A stretch of DNA of 64,000 bases from Pseudophaeomoniella oleicola (lineage: Eukaryota > Ascomycota > Eurotiomycetes > Phaeomoniellales > Phaeomoniellaceae), in NCBI GenBank assembly GCA_003868215.1, contig QWDQ01000006.1:663767-727766 (forward strand), read 5' to 3'. Numbering within the stretch: position 1 is the stretch's first letter; every line of letters begins with the position of its first letter. The notes under the pieces are model-generated. The model searched no databases, was not told the DNA's origin, and saw nothing but the letters and a program-made list of their open reading frames with translations. The position numbers were made by a program, and so were the translations under genes. Shown here piece by piece: positions 1 through 10,815 of the stretch.

Positions 1-362
1 TGCTCCCCTGCGCCCTCCTCTGGTTCGGCTGGTCGCAGCGCACGCACTGGGCCTCGCAGCTCATCGCCGCCTACTTCATCGGCCTCTCGATCCTCCTCAT
101 CTTCATCTCCGGCATCGTCTACATCGTCGACGTCTACACCGTCCACGCGAACAGCGCGATGAGCATCCACATCATCTTCCGCAGCATCGTCGCCTCCAGT
201 TTCCCCCTCTTCGCGACCCCCATGTATCACGGCCTCGGCGTCGAGTGGGCCACCACCGTGCTCGCCGGCCTGTGCATCGTCATGATCCCCGCTCCGTTCA
301 TCTTTCTCAAGTACGGCGCAACCATTAGAGGGTGGAGTAAATTCAGTTTCAAGGAAGGTTAA
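1..362 (+). CDS. MFS transporter, C-terminal fragment (5' end outside window)
   Basis: This is the last 119 or so residues of an integral membrane transporter, read in frame from base 3 to the TAA at 360-362. It contains three hydrophobic stretches (near bases 60-130, 165-215 and 250-310), a short loop with VDVYTVHANSAM, and a short basic tail ending FKEG. The pattern (SGIVYIVDVY, then a conserved serine/alanine helix and a FATPMY..LG segment) is that of the last transmembrane helices of fungal DHA1 drug and polyamine transporters of the major facilitator superfamily. Substrate cannot be told from this fragment. Third codon positions are strikingly C-rich compared with most of the window. The gene converges on ATG15, which lies on the other strand. 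Confidence 0.8.
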   Translation, partial: LPCALLWFGWSQRTHWASQLIAAYFIGLSILLIFISGIVYIVDVYTVHANSAMSIHIIFRSIVASSFPLFATPMYHGLGVEWATTVLAGLCIVMIPAPFIFLKYGATIRGWSKFSFKEG

Positions 363-763
363 ATAAAAAGAAGGCAAAAATGGGAAAAGCCCAAATTTTT
401 TAGACACGAAGTTATGATAGAACATATATAGACTCACTAATAGATCAGAGACAGAAGCTATAGATAGATAGGTTGGGACGATATGTATGAATGACATGAT
501 ATGAATATTCAAAGAACAAGTACCGAGATCATTGTACGTGCTATCCACTACATATGGCATGCCCCTACAAACGAAATGAATCGAAAACACCGAGTAACCG
601 TATTCCTCCCTCTGCTGACCTGGATGACAGATAGACACGGATCCACCATACACCGTTGAGCCACCTCGTACGCCAGGAACGCATAATGCTAGACGGCCGC
701 AAAAGGCAATGCAGAGATAATAATATAACAAGGTAATTTAGACTGGATATGCTGCCACGTGTC
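363..763. other. Convergent intergenic spacer
   Basis: AT-leaning sequence between the 3' ends of the MFS gene and ATG15. I see nothing coding; it probably holds the two 3' UTRs. Confidence 0.5.
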
Positions 764-2641
764 TTACATGTCTTCCTTCCATGCCGACGAGGTAACGGGA
801 GCGGAAGTTATCTGATGGGGAACAACAGTGTTGGAATTTTCACCTCGGCATCCCCAAAACATGCCTGGGGTCTCGCAATGCTGCTTGGACTTTGTAGTCG
901 ACGCCGTTAGAGATGATGTGGGATCATTGCAGCCGCCGAACCACCCGGCCTTTTGACATGTCGTGGATGATGATACTGAAGAAGGAGATGCGGTAGGTGT
1001 TGTGGTCACGGTTGGAGCCGGAGCCGGAGTCGCAGATTGAGTCGAAGATGTAGTCGTTGTGGGATCTTTACAGCCAAACCAGCCCGGCGTCTTGCAAGTG
1101 GATGTCGAAGTTGTGGTTGTGCTCGTTGACGTCGAGGTCACGTCCGTCGTCGTAGTCTTATCGAGACAGCCCCACCATCCAGGTGTTTCACAGGTGCTCG
1201 TGCGAGTCTGTATAGTCGTGCTAGAACTTGAGGAAGTGGTTGATTCGGTCCCGTTGCTCTCAAAATACTTCCAGTTGAAACAGTCCACGCACTCGTCATC
1301 AACCTCGCAAGACGGCAGAGTGTCATAAGCTAGAAGAACCGAGTCAATGACAACGTGGATCTTATGGTTGCCAATACCAACTCGCCAGCCAAGGTCGGAG
1401 ACGGTATCGTAGAGGCAAACGTGCCCAGTGTGGCATTGCGACTCCATAGCGTACCCACCAAACGTGCATGTTGCAGCGGCACCATTACAACTTCCCATGA
1501 ACACAGGATCAGCGGTATGGCCGAAATGATACACCCCAGTCTTGGATCGGGCTCGTGGCCTTTGTGGATCAGAATCTGGGGGAGCCGGAAGACCAAGCCT
1601 CTTCGCAGGTAGATCATCTCCAGGAGCCTCGAAAGCAACGACCGGTAATCCAAAGGTATGTCCAAGCAGCGCGCTCACGGCACCGCCCAACGAATGCCCA
1701 GTAAGCCAAATCGTTGAGTCTGGATAAAGCTTAGTTACGTTGGTGTATAATTCAATGGAAGCCCTGTAGTAGCGGTTCTCTTGGCGGAGCTCCTGGATGA
1801 GACAAGTCTGATTGCAAGTATAGGCTGATGACTGGCAATCGCAAACCTGTCTCCATAGGCGCTGACCGCCTTGTCCACAACAGCAACTGAAGAAAAGGTT
1901 ATCGTTGAGCTTATCGTTTGTCGTAGTTTCGCTACCGTCGAAGACGGCTGGCGAGGTTCCTTTCAGACCCATGACAACCGTTGAGTTCGTCTCATCCGCG
2001 AAAACGTAGCCTCGTAATCCGTCCTCTTCCCAACCAAAACCCGCTGATCGGTTGAAATCCCCTACTTCTTCCCATTCACCCTTGTGTGGTATCTCAACAT
2101 ATGCGTTCGCTGCCATCCTAGCTAATGTGATCACCGTATCCCTGTCCGTGACATTTGGTCCTGGCAGCTCGTCCAAGGTCCACGCAGACGTATCTAGGAC
2201 GGCCGGCTCGCCGGTCAGCCTTGCTGTCCTCAAGTGGGAGTCGATGGCAGCCGGAGAACGGTCAGCCAGGCGTTGTATTTCAAGAGGCCGAGACTTCGCT
2301 ACGTAGTGGTCTTTTCTGGATATTTGCTGGTGGGGATCTGTTCCCGGGGAGCGATCCTGGGGACGGAAGTCCATCCGTCGGTGGAGTTCAGGGTATAGGT
2401 ACGTGCCATGATGGAAGACGTGTCGTAGAGTGAAGTCGTGATGTGAAGATACTGGCTGCAATGGAAAGTCGGGTCCAATAGGAGGGAGGTTATGGATGTT
2501 GGCTAGCTGTGGGATCGGTTGCGAGGCGGGCTGTGATGTGGCGGCGAGACTGCCGGATAAGGAGAGGAAGGATAATAGGATACTTGTAGTGATTGTCTTT
2601 GATGAAGGGCACAGAGCCCTCTTTGATTTCCGTACTTTCAT
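764..2641 (-). CDS. ATG15: Autophagic phospholipase Atg15 (class 3 lipase)
   Basis: A 625-residue intronless ORF. The start is the ATG at 2641-2639; the frame stays open upstream but has no earlier ATG. Residues about 15-33 form a hydrophobic signal-anchor ([13 protein letters not shown]). The lipase core carries the class 3 nucleophile elbow GHSLGG at about residue 315, followed by AVSALLG and VVAFEAPGD, as in Atg15. The known role of Atg15 is vacuolar breakdown of autophagic bodies and multivesicular-body membranes, reached by the MVB pathway. The C-terminal third is Ser/Thr-rich and holds four Cys-rich repeats of the form C-x-T/K-P/A-G-W/M-W/F-G-C, spaced by Thr/Ser tracts that are probably O-glycosylated. 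It is divergent from the VPS9-domain gene, with about 670 bp between the starts. Confidence 0.93.
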   Translation of the reverse strand: MKVRKSKRALCPSSKTITTSILLSFLSLSGSLAATSQPASQPIPQLANIHNLPPIGPDFPLQPVSSHHDFTLRHVFHHGTYLYPELHRRMDFRPQDRSPGTDPHQQISRKDHYVAKSRPLEIQRLADRSPAAIDSHLRTARLTGEPAVLDTSAWTLDELPGPNVTDRDTVITLARMAANAYVEIPHKGEWEEVGDFNRSAGFGWEEDGLRGYVFADETNSTVVMGLKGTSPAVFDGSETTTNDKLNDNLFFSCCCGQGGQRLWRQVCDCQSSAYTCNQTCLIQELRQENRYYRASIELYTNVTKLYPDSTIWLTGHSLGGAVSALLGHTFGLPVVAFEAPGDDLPAKRLGLPAPPDSDPQRPRARSKTGVYHFGHTADPVFMGSCNGAAATCTFGGYAMESQCHTGHVCLYDTVSDLGWRVGIGNHKIHVVIDSVLLAYDTLPSCEVDDECVDCFNWKYFESNGTESTTSSSSSTTIQTRTSTCETPGWWGCLDKTTTTDVTSTSTSTTTTSTSTCKTPGWFGCKDPTTTTSSTQSATPAPAPTVTTTPTASPSSVSSSTTCQKAGWFGGCNDPTSSLTASTTKSKQHCETPGMFWGCRGENSNTVVPHQITSAPVTSSAWKEDM

Positions 2642-3308
2642 ATTTGGAGAGGAATGAAAAGCCTTGATAGATATTGTTGGCCCAGGTCGTTGCAAGACGT
2701 TGACATTTAGAAAGTCGGTAGGTTTGTTGACGTCGATGGTATGGGCGAGTGGGAGGTTGGAGATGCTGTTGGAGTTGGAGTCATGAGGCCTATCCTATCG
2801 CCTATCGCCTATCGCATCCGTCACATGTCGATAAAGCTTAGTTGATGTTACTCCAAGTTTGACGCGGCCGCTGAGGGCAGACTACGCTACCAGGATCAGT
2901 AGGTGGTCCCTGTTTCTGTTATATGATCCGAATACATCTTCGCTTCCTCAAAGACGCCTGGACTGGACTTAAGATCCTCGCATCGTGTTTGATTCATACT
3001 CAGTCTGTGACTGATGACAAGCATGGGGCTTTTAGGCTTCAGTTCGTGATCGAGCTCCTTGCAGATGTTGACCATCTCTTTCAATGACTCCGTTCATATA
3101 GTACATCATCTGACTATTTCCACATCATTGATCGAGTCACTCGCTACAGTCTTCCTGCTGTCTTTGTCCTGCTGCGTTGCCTTTTAAAACTCTTTAGCTC
3201 GAGAGGCTTGCTACACACAAGGTCTACTTTTCGACCCCTGACCTTTTCTATTGATCTGAACGGCCTCTTCTGCACGGTTGCTTCGCTCAACGGCTTCTTG
3301 ACTTCAAA
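2642..3308. promoter_or_regulatory. Divergent intergenic region, ATG15 / VPS9-domain gene
   Basis: About 670 bp between two divergent starts, so it should hold both promoters. At 2786-2815 the strand has a short tandem, cctatcgcctatcgcctatcgc. No defined factor site was recognised. The last 150 bp before 3309 are pyrimidine-rich, as is usual just upstream of filamentous-fungal starts. Confidence 0.45.
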
Positions 3309-5539
3309 ATGAGCTCAGCCACGCGCCCTAGGGGTCTACATACAACCAAATCATTCACTAGATTCGAACCAGCGGCGTCCCCCCTCTCATCACCGCGCCA
3401 CCGAGCCAGTACTATCCAGGCACCAGAGCACACCGCATTGGACTCGGATTCTTCAAAGGTGCGAGAGGGCAAACGATCAGCTTCGGATGTCTTCGAAAAG
3501 TCGAGAATATCGGAAGAAGCAGAACACCCTCCTGATCTAGAGGCCCCCCAAGAGTTACCGGATCGTTTTGACGAACTTCCGGTGGAATTGGCAAGTTTAA
3601 CAGACAGGTATATGGCTCCGATTTCTTACTGGACGTGTGCCTAACACTATCTTGCAGGTTTGTTGACTCATTGACAACACGGACGTTCTCTGAACCTCCG
3701 TCTATTGACACAATATCCGACCTATTTCAGGAGTTTTACGCAAAAGCTGGCTCCCATGTTTCGACACATATTTCCACGTTGGCATCTAGATTGAACCGAG
3801 ATAAGTCTCCCTCAACCAGATCCATCAAAAGCGGTATCTCGAAACCGACAGCACCACGATCCAGACCCAGTCGAGACTCTCTAAGAAGCTTGGAAAAGGA
3901 CAGTGGGGAGCAACAGATGCTCACGGCGTCTGAGGTTACACAGCGAAGGAAAGCCCGTCGCATGTTAGAAGTCAAGCGTGTGGCGCTCGAAGAAGCCGTT
4001 GAGAGAAGGGCATGCGAGAAGGTATATGAAAAGATTTGGCGGCATAAAGCCACCTTAGATGAAGTAAGAGACGAGAAGCTGCGTTCAAAACAGGCAGCGC
4101 TGGCTCTAGTCGGCATTGGTCTCAAAGATCTTGGCATTGAAGTTGGAAACAATGCCATGGATGGGGAGGCTACGGTGCGAGAATGGCTGACACCTGCTCG
4201 TGAGGGACTTGCGCGGATGGATCAAGAACACTTCCCACTAGGCAAATTACGACATCTTCAAGCTGCCCACCAGTCTATTGTTGAAACGTTGTCGAAGTTC
4301 CATCCTTCATCTTCGTCTGCAGATGAAATCCTTCCGACCCTGATTTTCACCCTCATCACTTCACCCCCAGAAGGAATCAACATTATAAGCAACCTGTACT
4401 TCATCCAGCGATTCCGTTCATCGAGCAAGATCGATGGTGAGGCTGCGTACTGTATGACGAACCTTGAAGCCGCCATCAGCTTTCTCGAGAACGTAGATCT
4501 GTCATCTTTGAGAGACGACGAGGCACCCGAGGGACCTGCCAAATCTTTGAGTCGTCCAGTAACCCCCAGTGCTGATAAAAGCTCTGAGCCATTTCCAAAT
4601 CTACCGCCGGCTATGCCGGCTCTGTCAGGTGAGCCGACAGCGGCTACGTCAGAATCAACAGCCTCTGCGATGCCTGCTTCTCAGAAGTCGGACACCCTGT
4701 TGCCATCGGCAGCACATCAACGACGCATTAGTAACCCATTTCAGTTGCCGTCAAAGGTCATTGGTGCCGCCAATGACGCGGTACGCAACACTGCAGAGGA
4801 AGTTTCGAAGAATATCAGTAACACCCTCGACAACAGCTTCAAGTTTCTCTTTGGACGCCTCAACGAGCAAAGCCAAGAGCTTTCGAATGCCGAGGTGGTG
4901 CTCCCGAAAACTCTAGATGACGCTCGCCAGTTGGTCAGTCCGACTCAACGATCAGAGGATCTAACCTTCAGTGAAGCGAGCTCCCTTGCAGACTTCGGTG
5001 CCGAATCTCCAGAACTCAAAAGTAACACGAAGGCTGAGGATAAACTGCTAGGCATAATGAATGGTCGAAAGTCTTCGGCAAACCGTGATCGCAGCGTTGA
5101 CAGCTCGCAGAGCAATGGTAGCGGCAGTGGTAGGAAAGTCTCTTTTGCTGCAGGAACCTCAACAACTCCTGGGAGTGCCGCCAACATCGCAGCAAACCCC
5201 TTTGACTCTGTCAAAAATCTCGGAAACTCTCTCAACCCATTGAACCATCTTCCAACATTTGGTGGCGGTCTACGTGGTTTCGGAAGCAAGCCTCCTCCCG
5301 CTCCAGCGGTTACAGTAGCCCAAGAAAAGGACAGAGCCAGACCAACAACTACCTCATCGACAGAGTTCTCTGATACTCAAAAAGATCCCAAGGAAACCCT
5401 AAGATACGACCCACCGATTCGCAAGTTCCTGATAACACAGGATGCAAGTGACTTGAAAGTCGGCGACGTTGCCGAGTTACTGAAAGATTACCAACGACTT
5501 GCAGCAGTCCTTGGTCAGATAAAAAAGAATGAGCCGTGA
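3309..5539 (+). CDS. VPS9-domain protein, probable Rab5-family GEF
   Basis: Two exons, 3309-3607 and 3658-5539; the 50-nt intron GTATAT..TTGCAG restores one frame and gives 726 residues. Residues about 298-385 match a VPS9 domain: an ADEILPTLIFTLI helix, then NLYFIQRFR, then GEAAYCMTNLEAAISFLE, where the invariant Asp and the Tyr/Thr..Leu..A residues of the family are visible. VPS9 domains exchange nucleotide on Rab5/Vps21-type GTPases on endosomes. The preceding region is helical and charged (a helical bundle usually precedes VPS9). The rest is Ser/Pro-rich and probably disordered, with a short helical C-terminus. Length and architecture resemble yeast Muk1 or the broad 'VPS9 domain protein' group more than Vps9 itself, because I see no CUE domain. 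Confidence is high for the domain and moderate for the target. Confidence 0.8.
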
Positions 5540-6041
5540 TTGATACGGCATCATCAAGACCATTATTCGTATACGTTCCCCGGTTCGATCTCGCATAGCA
5601 TAGCGACGGCGCATCTGAGGACAGGCAGGACAAAACCACGGAAACTTGTATATATGCTTGCACATACATGTACCTCAGGTGATTGATCGAAAGAATACAA
5701 CGAGATATTGATGTTTTAAATCTTGATAATGTACTGTATTGAATTTCCGATTAAACCTCAAGGCCTTGCGAGAAGGATACGCAGAAAATGAAGGTGCAGG
5801 GACGGATCGTGTTTAGAAAGATTGAAGAATTGGCATCTCATTGTCATGAGACACATTGTATTTGAGAAACCGTAGCTAAAGCTGAATACATACATATACA
5901 CCAACGTCTAGCGGTCGTTCTTGTCCGTCTGATTGCTGACTGAATGATCGGACCGTTCATCTGTTTTCCTTCCTTTACTCAACAAGAGAGAAGATATCCG
6001 CACCAAGAAAACAACTTCTCGTTTCCTTTCTCGTTTGTTTT
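5540..6041. other. Convergent intergenic spacer
   Basis: About 500 bp between the 3' ends of the VPS9-domain gene and zuotin, AT-leaning with several aata/attaaa-like motifs suited to 3' ends. Nothing coding was seen. Confidence 0.4.
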
Positions 6042-8128
6042 TCAAGCTCCGAGGACTTTCAAGTCACCACTACCGACTTTGCCAGCACCGACAAGTCTCT
6101 TCGCTTCCTCATCCCAGACGCTCTTGACCTTTGCCTTGTCCTTTCCAGCGACGCTGAGTTTGCTGACCAAGTCGGCCAATTCACTGGGGTCGATCTTGGT
6201 TTGGATCAATTCTACGTCACCGAGGGTGCTGTCGACTTGAGTAACAGAGGCATCACCGTCAGCAAAGTAGTTGACATCCTTGACGCTGCTCTTGAGAACA
6301 CGTCTGTTCTTCTTGACCGCGTTCTTGGCGGCTTCTTTGGCCTTCTTGTCATCTGCGGCTTTGGACTTGGCGGCTACTTCGGCTTCTTTGGCCTTCTTGT
6401 CATCCTCTTCCTTCTGTTTGGCGGCTTCTTCTGCAAGACGCTTGGCTTCAGCTTCCTTCTCAAGTCGCTTCTTGTTCTTATTGGCAGATTTCTCCTTTTG
6501 GAACTTCTTGATACGTTCATCAGTCGAGAGGGCAACATCGACAAGGTTACGAAGGCGGGCAATGTCTTCACTCTTTCTCTTGCGACGTGCGTTGGCATTC
6601 TTCTTCTCGACATGACGCTTGTGATCACGGTTCTCATTGTCATCGGGAACATCTTCGTCGAGATATTCAAATGTTCTCCAGCTGTCAAAGTTGTACCAGA
6701 AGTCATAGAAGGCCTCAACCTCTTCGCGAGTGGAGTCAGGACCACCAACACCTGGGACAGGTTGAACTTTGGAGAAGCGAGCTTCGGATTGAAAGACAGG
6801 ACGCCAGAGTTTGAACCAATCTCCCTTCTGGATCTCCTTCTTAGTTGGTGGTTCAACATCTGCTGCTTCATCGACTGAATCCCATTGACGACGCTTGACT
6901 GGGTCAGTAAGGATCTCAGTAGCTTTCTGAATGCACTTGAAGAATGAGTCATCTTCATTGACCTTGCCAGCGGCAGCCTTCTTGTCTGGGTGATGTCTCA
7001 AAACCTTCTTGCGGTGAGCCTTCTTAATCTGCTCTGGTGTAGCCTTGTATCGGTACTTGCTCAATCCAAGTACAGCATAATGGTCTTGGTTTTTCCAATC
7101 CTTTGCGTCACGTTGGAGCATGACCGGATCTTCATCTTCACTGATGTCCATGTCGTCTTCATCCTCAACGGTCTTCACCTTTTGTTGAGCCTGAATACGC
7201 TCATCTTCTGAGAAGGTTCGACCATGACGCTTTCTACGAGCGTATGCAAGATAATGAGGACCAACGGGTTGGATCTCTCTCATGGCTGGTGAGGATGCGG
7301 CGCCAACAGTTTTGAAGTTCGCATTCTCAGAGCTACCACCTTGCCAATCGACGGGCAAGGATGGAAGAGTGAGAGATGCACTGACTTCTTGAACGATCGA
7401 CATCTTGAGCTGATCGTCGTCGAAGTGCTCGTTGTGGATTTGATGGTTATCAGACCGATCTTCGTCGGACTGCTCGTGTTGTAATTGATGGTAAAGAGAT
7501 TGATCGTCGTCGAATTGCTCGTTGTCGGGTTGATGGTTGTCGGAATGATCGTTGTTATTGAAGGGAGGAGCGGAGTGTGCAGTAGTAGGAGCTGGAGCTG
7601 GAGCTGGAGCTGGAAGTGGAAGTGGAAGTGGAAGTGGAACTGGAGCTGGAGCTGGAGCTAGAACTGCAACTTGACTTTGCAGAAGTTGGTTGAGCTCTTG
7701 AGTGAGCTGCACACTTCTCTCTGTGGGGAAGTCACACTCTACCCAGCCGTCGGTATCGTCGCCGACTGCTTCCACAAATTGATATGTTGGTGGAGCAGAG
7801 GCAAGTTTGGTTAGGAAAAAATATTCGTAACCGTACAACGGGTCAATGGCCCGGATCAAGTTGCGATCACCGACCGCAATTGGAAGACCGAAATCAAAAA
7901 GGACCCTTTCTGGCTGGTATCCTTCGGACGCAGAGTCGTCTGCTACTGTCCCTTCAGAGGAATTGAAAGATTTCGACTCTGTGTCGCTGAAGAAAGATTC
8001 GTCCCGCCCAAAATTTTGGTCGAGCCCTTCATGGGACGCAGACTGGGAAGAAGAGGCAGGTTAGCCGAATCATTGAAAATACGGTGACCCAAGCGGCGAA
8101 ATATACTCACCGAACGGAATTCGGCCAT
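6042..8128 (-). CDS. ZUO1: Zuotin-type ribosome-associated DnaJ co-chaperone with long N-terminal extension
   Basis: The conserved zuotin body starts at the ATG at 7403 (453 residues). It has a basic RRKRHGRTFSEDERIQAQ segment, a J domain at about residues 105-175 with the catalytic HPD followed by KK, the zuotin homology region with YFWYNF..FDSWR-like aromatic residues, then a long lysine/glutamate/alanine-rich charged region that binds ribosomes. Zuotin pairs with Ssz1 as the ribosome-associated complex that drives Ssb-type Hsp70 on nascent chains. The frame stays open far upstream. A spliced model, exon 8128-8111 and exon 8042-6042 with a 68-nt intron (GTGAGT..TTCCCAG, GGCTAAC branch site), gives 672 residues with a 219-residue extension containing Ala-Pro and Asp/Asn/His/Gln repeats. 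Which start is used is unresolved; the position of the divergent MZM1 gene favours the upstream one. The extension resembles nothing I recognise. Confidence 0.85.
7411..7550. repeat. 50-bp imperfect direct repeat inside the zuotin extension
   Basis: Bases 7411-7460 and 7501-7550 are near copies offset by 90 bp (both begin tgatcgtcgtcgaa.tgctc). They encode the two DNH(Q)..NE.FDDDQ blocks on the minus strand. Confidence 0.8.
7588..7661. repeat. Hexanucleotide tandem repeat (ggagct/ggaagt) coding Ala-Pro/Leu-Pro
   Basis: About twelve units of ggagct or ggaagt in a row. On the minus strand they encode alternating Ala-Pro and Leu-Pro dipeptides of the zuotin N-terminal extension. The unit keeps frame, so expansions would lengthen the linker without breaking it. 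Confidence 0.85.
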
Positions 8129-8311
8129 GATCTTCTGCTTTATGATGTTATGCTCTTATGTATGCGCTTTCTATTGCAAACTCGTCGCTGATACTATGAA
8201 CGGTGACAAAGGTTGATTATTTCAAGATAGACATTTCGACAGAACAGGGAAAGTTGGACTTTGCGACATCGCTGTACAGCGCAAAGACCTATACCGCACA
8301 TCTAATTCACA

Positions 8312-8778
8312 ATGGCTCTGGCAGCATATCGCCATCTCTTAAGGGCCACCAGGATCGCCTTCCAAGGTCTGTATTTGTCCAACCAGCATTGGTCCAATGT
8401 AGCCTTTTTTTCCAACTACCAGTACAAAGCCCAATCTATCAATTACTAACTCCCTTTGTAGGCGACTTCCCCCTCCTCCACGCAGCTCGTACTCAGGCCC
8501 GACAAGGATTTGACCAGCTACGACTAGTCGACGAGGATTCAGAAGATGCACAGAAAGGGATCCAGCATGCAGAAGATGTTGCAAGAGTTTTGAAAGAGAA
8601 CATTGTACAGGGTGTACAGGTTGAGGACGACACATATAGTGAGCCATACTACGTTCGTGAACTGTGGCCCTTGCTAATTGTGGTAGAACTCAAAATACAT
8701 GAACATACGGAACGAGGTGACAATCAGACCGCCAAGGTGGGTGGTCAGACTGTGACGATATCAAAATCATGTTCCTGA
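8312..8778 (+). CDS. MZM1: Mitochondrial LYR-family chaperone Mzm1
   Basis: Three exons, 8312-8366, 8462-8638 and 8687-8778, give about 107 residues. The N-terminus has the LYR-family helix (AYRHLLRATRIAF, where the LYR tripeptide appears as LLR), followed by GDFPLLHAARTQARQGF, a helix with HAEDVARVLKENIVQG, and the C-terminal KLKIHEHTERGDN block diagnostic of Mzm1. Mzm1 is a mitochondrial matrix protein that binds the Rieske protein Rip1 before its insertion into complex III, and was first described through matrix zinc levels. Introns are 95 nt and 48 nt. The second is a multiple of three with no in-frame stop, so its retention would simply insert 16 residues. The gene is divergent from zuotin, with about 180 bp between the farthest starts. 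Confidence 0.9.
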
Positions 8779-8942
8779 ACGTGGAGTTGTCAAAGGAGCC
8801 AGTGTGCTCTGAAGAGTAAACCAGAAAAAGTTGTACTTTTATATATGATACCCTGCCATTCGAGGTTTTCTCTTATCCATGCAATAGAGACCAAATCATC
8901 AAACGCCATGCTTCGTAATTTCAACAAGAACCATATCGTTCC

Positions 8943-10085
8943 TCAGTCTCCTGAAAGACTTGCATATTGGACATCACCAGCCCCTGGTGGTGGTGCTACC
9001 GCATAAGCTCTTGACTCCGCCTCCGAAGCAGTCCCACTCTCACCGCCTGTGATGGCTTGCTGGCTGCCTGATTCAGCAGCCTTTAGAGCAGCTACAGCCG
9101 TTCGTCCTTCTCTGGCTAAGTTCAATCGCTCTTCCCGGTCCATACTGTCAAGAGCCTTTGGTTTACCCCACCGTACTCGCAGCGGACAACCTTGGATTAC
9201 GGCCTTTCCTTTGCACTCCTCTGCTGCTTTTTCCGCCACTTCTCTGGACGCATAGTTGACGAAGGCACAATGAGATCGGTGTGAGCAGACAAGAGATCGC
9301 ACTGTACCAAAAGCCGCAAAGTATTTCCGGATAGCATGTTCTGGTAGGTCGTCTTCCACACCTGTTACGAACAGAGACATGATGTTAGGATCCCTGGGCG
9401 GGAGCCAATCTTCCGGCTGTGGAGGTAATTGTGCAGCACCTGGAAATGCTCGGCCGCTTTTGCCTGCGGCTCTTGCAGCTCTGGCTGGACTATCTCGTGG
9501 GCCGGGTGTTGCAGCCTTCTTGCTATCCGCTGTCCGTATTGGTCCCGGCCCATAAGCGATCTGCTTCTGCCCTTCTCCCGTAGCTTCTCCCTCGGCTTCT
9601 AATCTTCTCTGCTTTTTGTAGTAAGGTTCACTGTTGGCTAGTCTCCTCAGCAGTTCTCGTGCCTTTTCATCTGTCTTCTCGTATTCTTCCAAGCCTGCTC
9701 TGCCTTCTTCGATCGCTCTCTCGTTATTCTGCGCATAGTACTCTCGATTGATGCCTGATTGAGGACCAGGAGCGACCATTTTCAGAGCAGCGTCTCTGAC
9801 GACGATAGGGAGACCAAACGACAGATCGAGCATGCAGCACTGACAACAGTTCTTGAGGCGCGCACATGTCAAGCAGATATTCGTCCTTTTAGTTCGCGCC
9901 GTCCGATCTGGTTTCCACTGAAAAATGGTGAAAGGCCTCGTACATATCTTGCATTCAGCACCATGATCTTCCTTCAGCATCTGCACGTATGGATTCTCAG
10001 GTAGACAATTTTCGCATGTGGACGGGAAGTCGGTCGTTTCCCATCCTGACCGGTTAATGTCCTGCTTGATCTGTGCCTGGGCCAT
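8943..10085 (-). CDS. SLT11: Pre-mRNA-splicing factor Slt11/Ecm2 (RBM22 family)
   Basis: A single-exon ORF of 380 residues starting at the ATG at 10085. The N-terminal third carries the paired cysteine motifs of the family (CENCL, CKICTRPF, CLTCARLKNCCQCC), which bind zinc. A canonical RRM lies at about residues 235-306, with RNP2-like LFVTGV and RNP1-like HCAFVNYA, ending in LRVRWGKP. Slt11/Ecm2/Cwf5/RBM22 belongs to the NineTeen-related part of the active spliceosome and contacts U6 snRNA and the intron near the catalytic core. The C-terminal 60 residues are low-complexity. The gene is divergent from ERG6 and has its 3' end towards MZM1. Confidence 0.93.
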   Translation of the reverse strand: MAQAQIKQDINRSGWETTDFPSTCENCLPENPYVQMLKEDHGAECKICTRPFTIFQWKPDRTARTKRTNICLTCARLKNCCQCCMLDLSFGLPIVVRDAALKMVAPGPQSGINREYYAQNNERAIEEGRAGLEEYEKTDEKARELLRRLANSEPYYKKQRRLEAEGEATGEGQKQIAYGPGPIRTADSKKAATPGPRDSPARAARAAGKSGRAFPGAAQLPPQPEDWLPPRDPNIMSLFVTGVEDDLPEHAIRKYFAAFGTVRSLVCSHRSHCAFVNYASREVAEKAAEECKGKAVIQGCPLRVRWGKPKALDSMDREERLNLAREGRTAVAALKAAESGSQQAITGGESGTASEAESRAYAVAPPPGAGDVQYASLSGD

Positions 10086-10815
10086 ATCGTGATCGCAGAC
10101 CTATGTCCCTGTGACTGGTATAGTAGTTAAGGCGCCGCGACGGTCTCAGGCTTGTTGAAGGAGGTGACTTGTATCTGTAGAGCAATGATGATGTTTCGCC
10201 GTCTGCTAGAAATCTCAGGCTTGGCGTTGAAGGCGATAAGATTACAGTACGGGAAATGAACCGAAGGCGCAATACTTTGATAATCATGCCAAGAATGGTT
10301 CCTTGGAGACAACACTGGACAGTAACAGGGACTGTTCCCGTTGAAGCAAAGCCTAAAGCTGATCTTGGTCTAGCCAATATTGCATTTCTTTGTGGGGGGA
10401 GTTGCTTAATACATAGTACGGATACTACTACGGTATTGGTACTTCAGGGGGCCTCGTCACTTGCCTCTGCAACTTATTATTGGCTCGTCCGTCCAGGAAC
10501 AGATCCTCCGAGATTGCGGCGGAAGATCGAGTCCTCAGACCACTCGGCAAAATTATAAACGACTGCGCGAGCATTGGGTTTCCCGTGTGAAGAGGTGGGT
10601 GATGCGACACCGCCGTGCCAACATTGAGTTCCCCTAATAATTGTACATGCGTTTCCTTTATCCCCTACTCAATCCAACATCTGCCTTCTTACCAGAAGAT
10701 AGACTATTCTCCAGTTTAGTTGTACATCACACTTCTAGCGAGTCGTCCTCTTGAGTCTTTTCCGCCGAAACAACCCTACTTTGACCGTTCACAGCTTCAA
10801 CAGCTGTATATAAAA
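10086..10815. promoter_or_regulatory. Divergent intergenic region, SLT11 / ERG6
   Basis: About 730 bp expected to hold both promoters and the ERG6 leader. The 100 bp before the ERG6 ATG are pyrimidine-rich and end in tatataaaa directly before the start codon. I could not identify a sterol-responsive element with confidence. Confidence 0.4.

Noticed and set aside
3358-3375. B-box-like gattcgaacc, as in tRNA genes
   Set aside because: It lies inside a supported exon of the VPS9-domain gene, with no A box or cloverleaf around it.
6201-6878. 225-residue plus-strand open frame
   Set aside because: It lies opposite the charged region of zuotin. Its Leu/Phe/Gly-rich sequence is what the complement of Lys/Glu/Ala codons gives.
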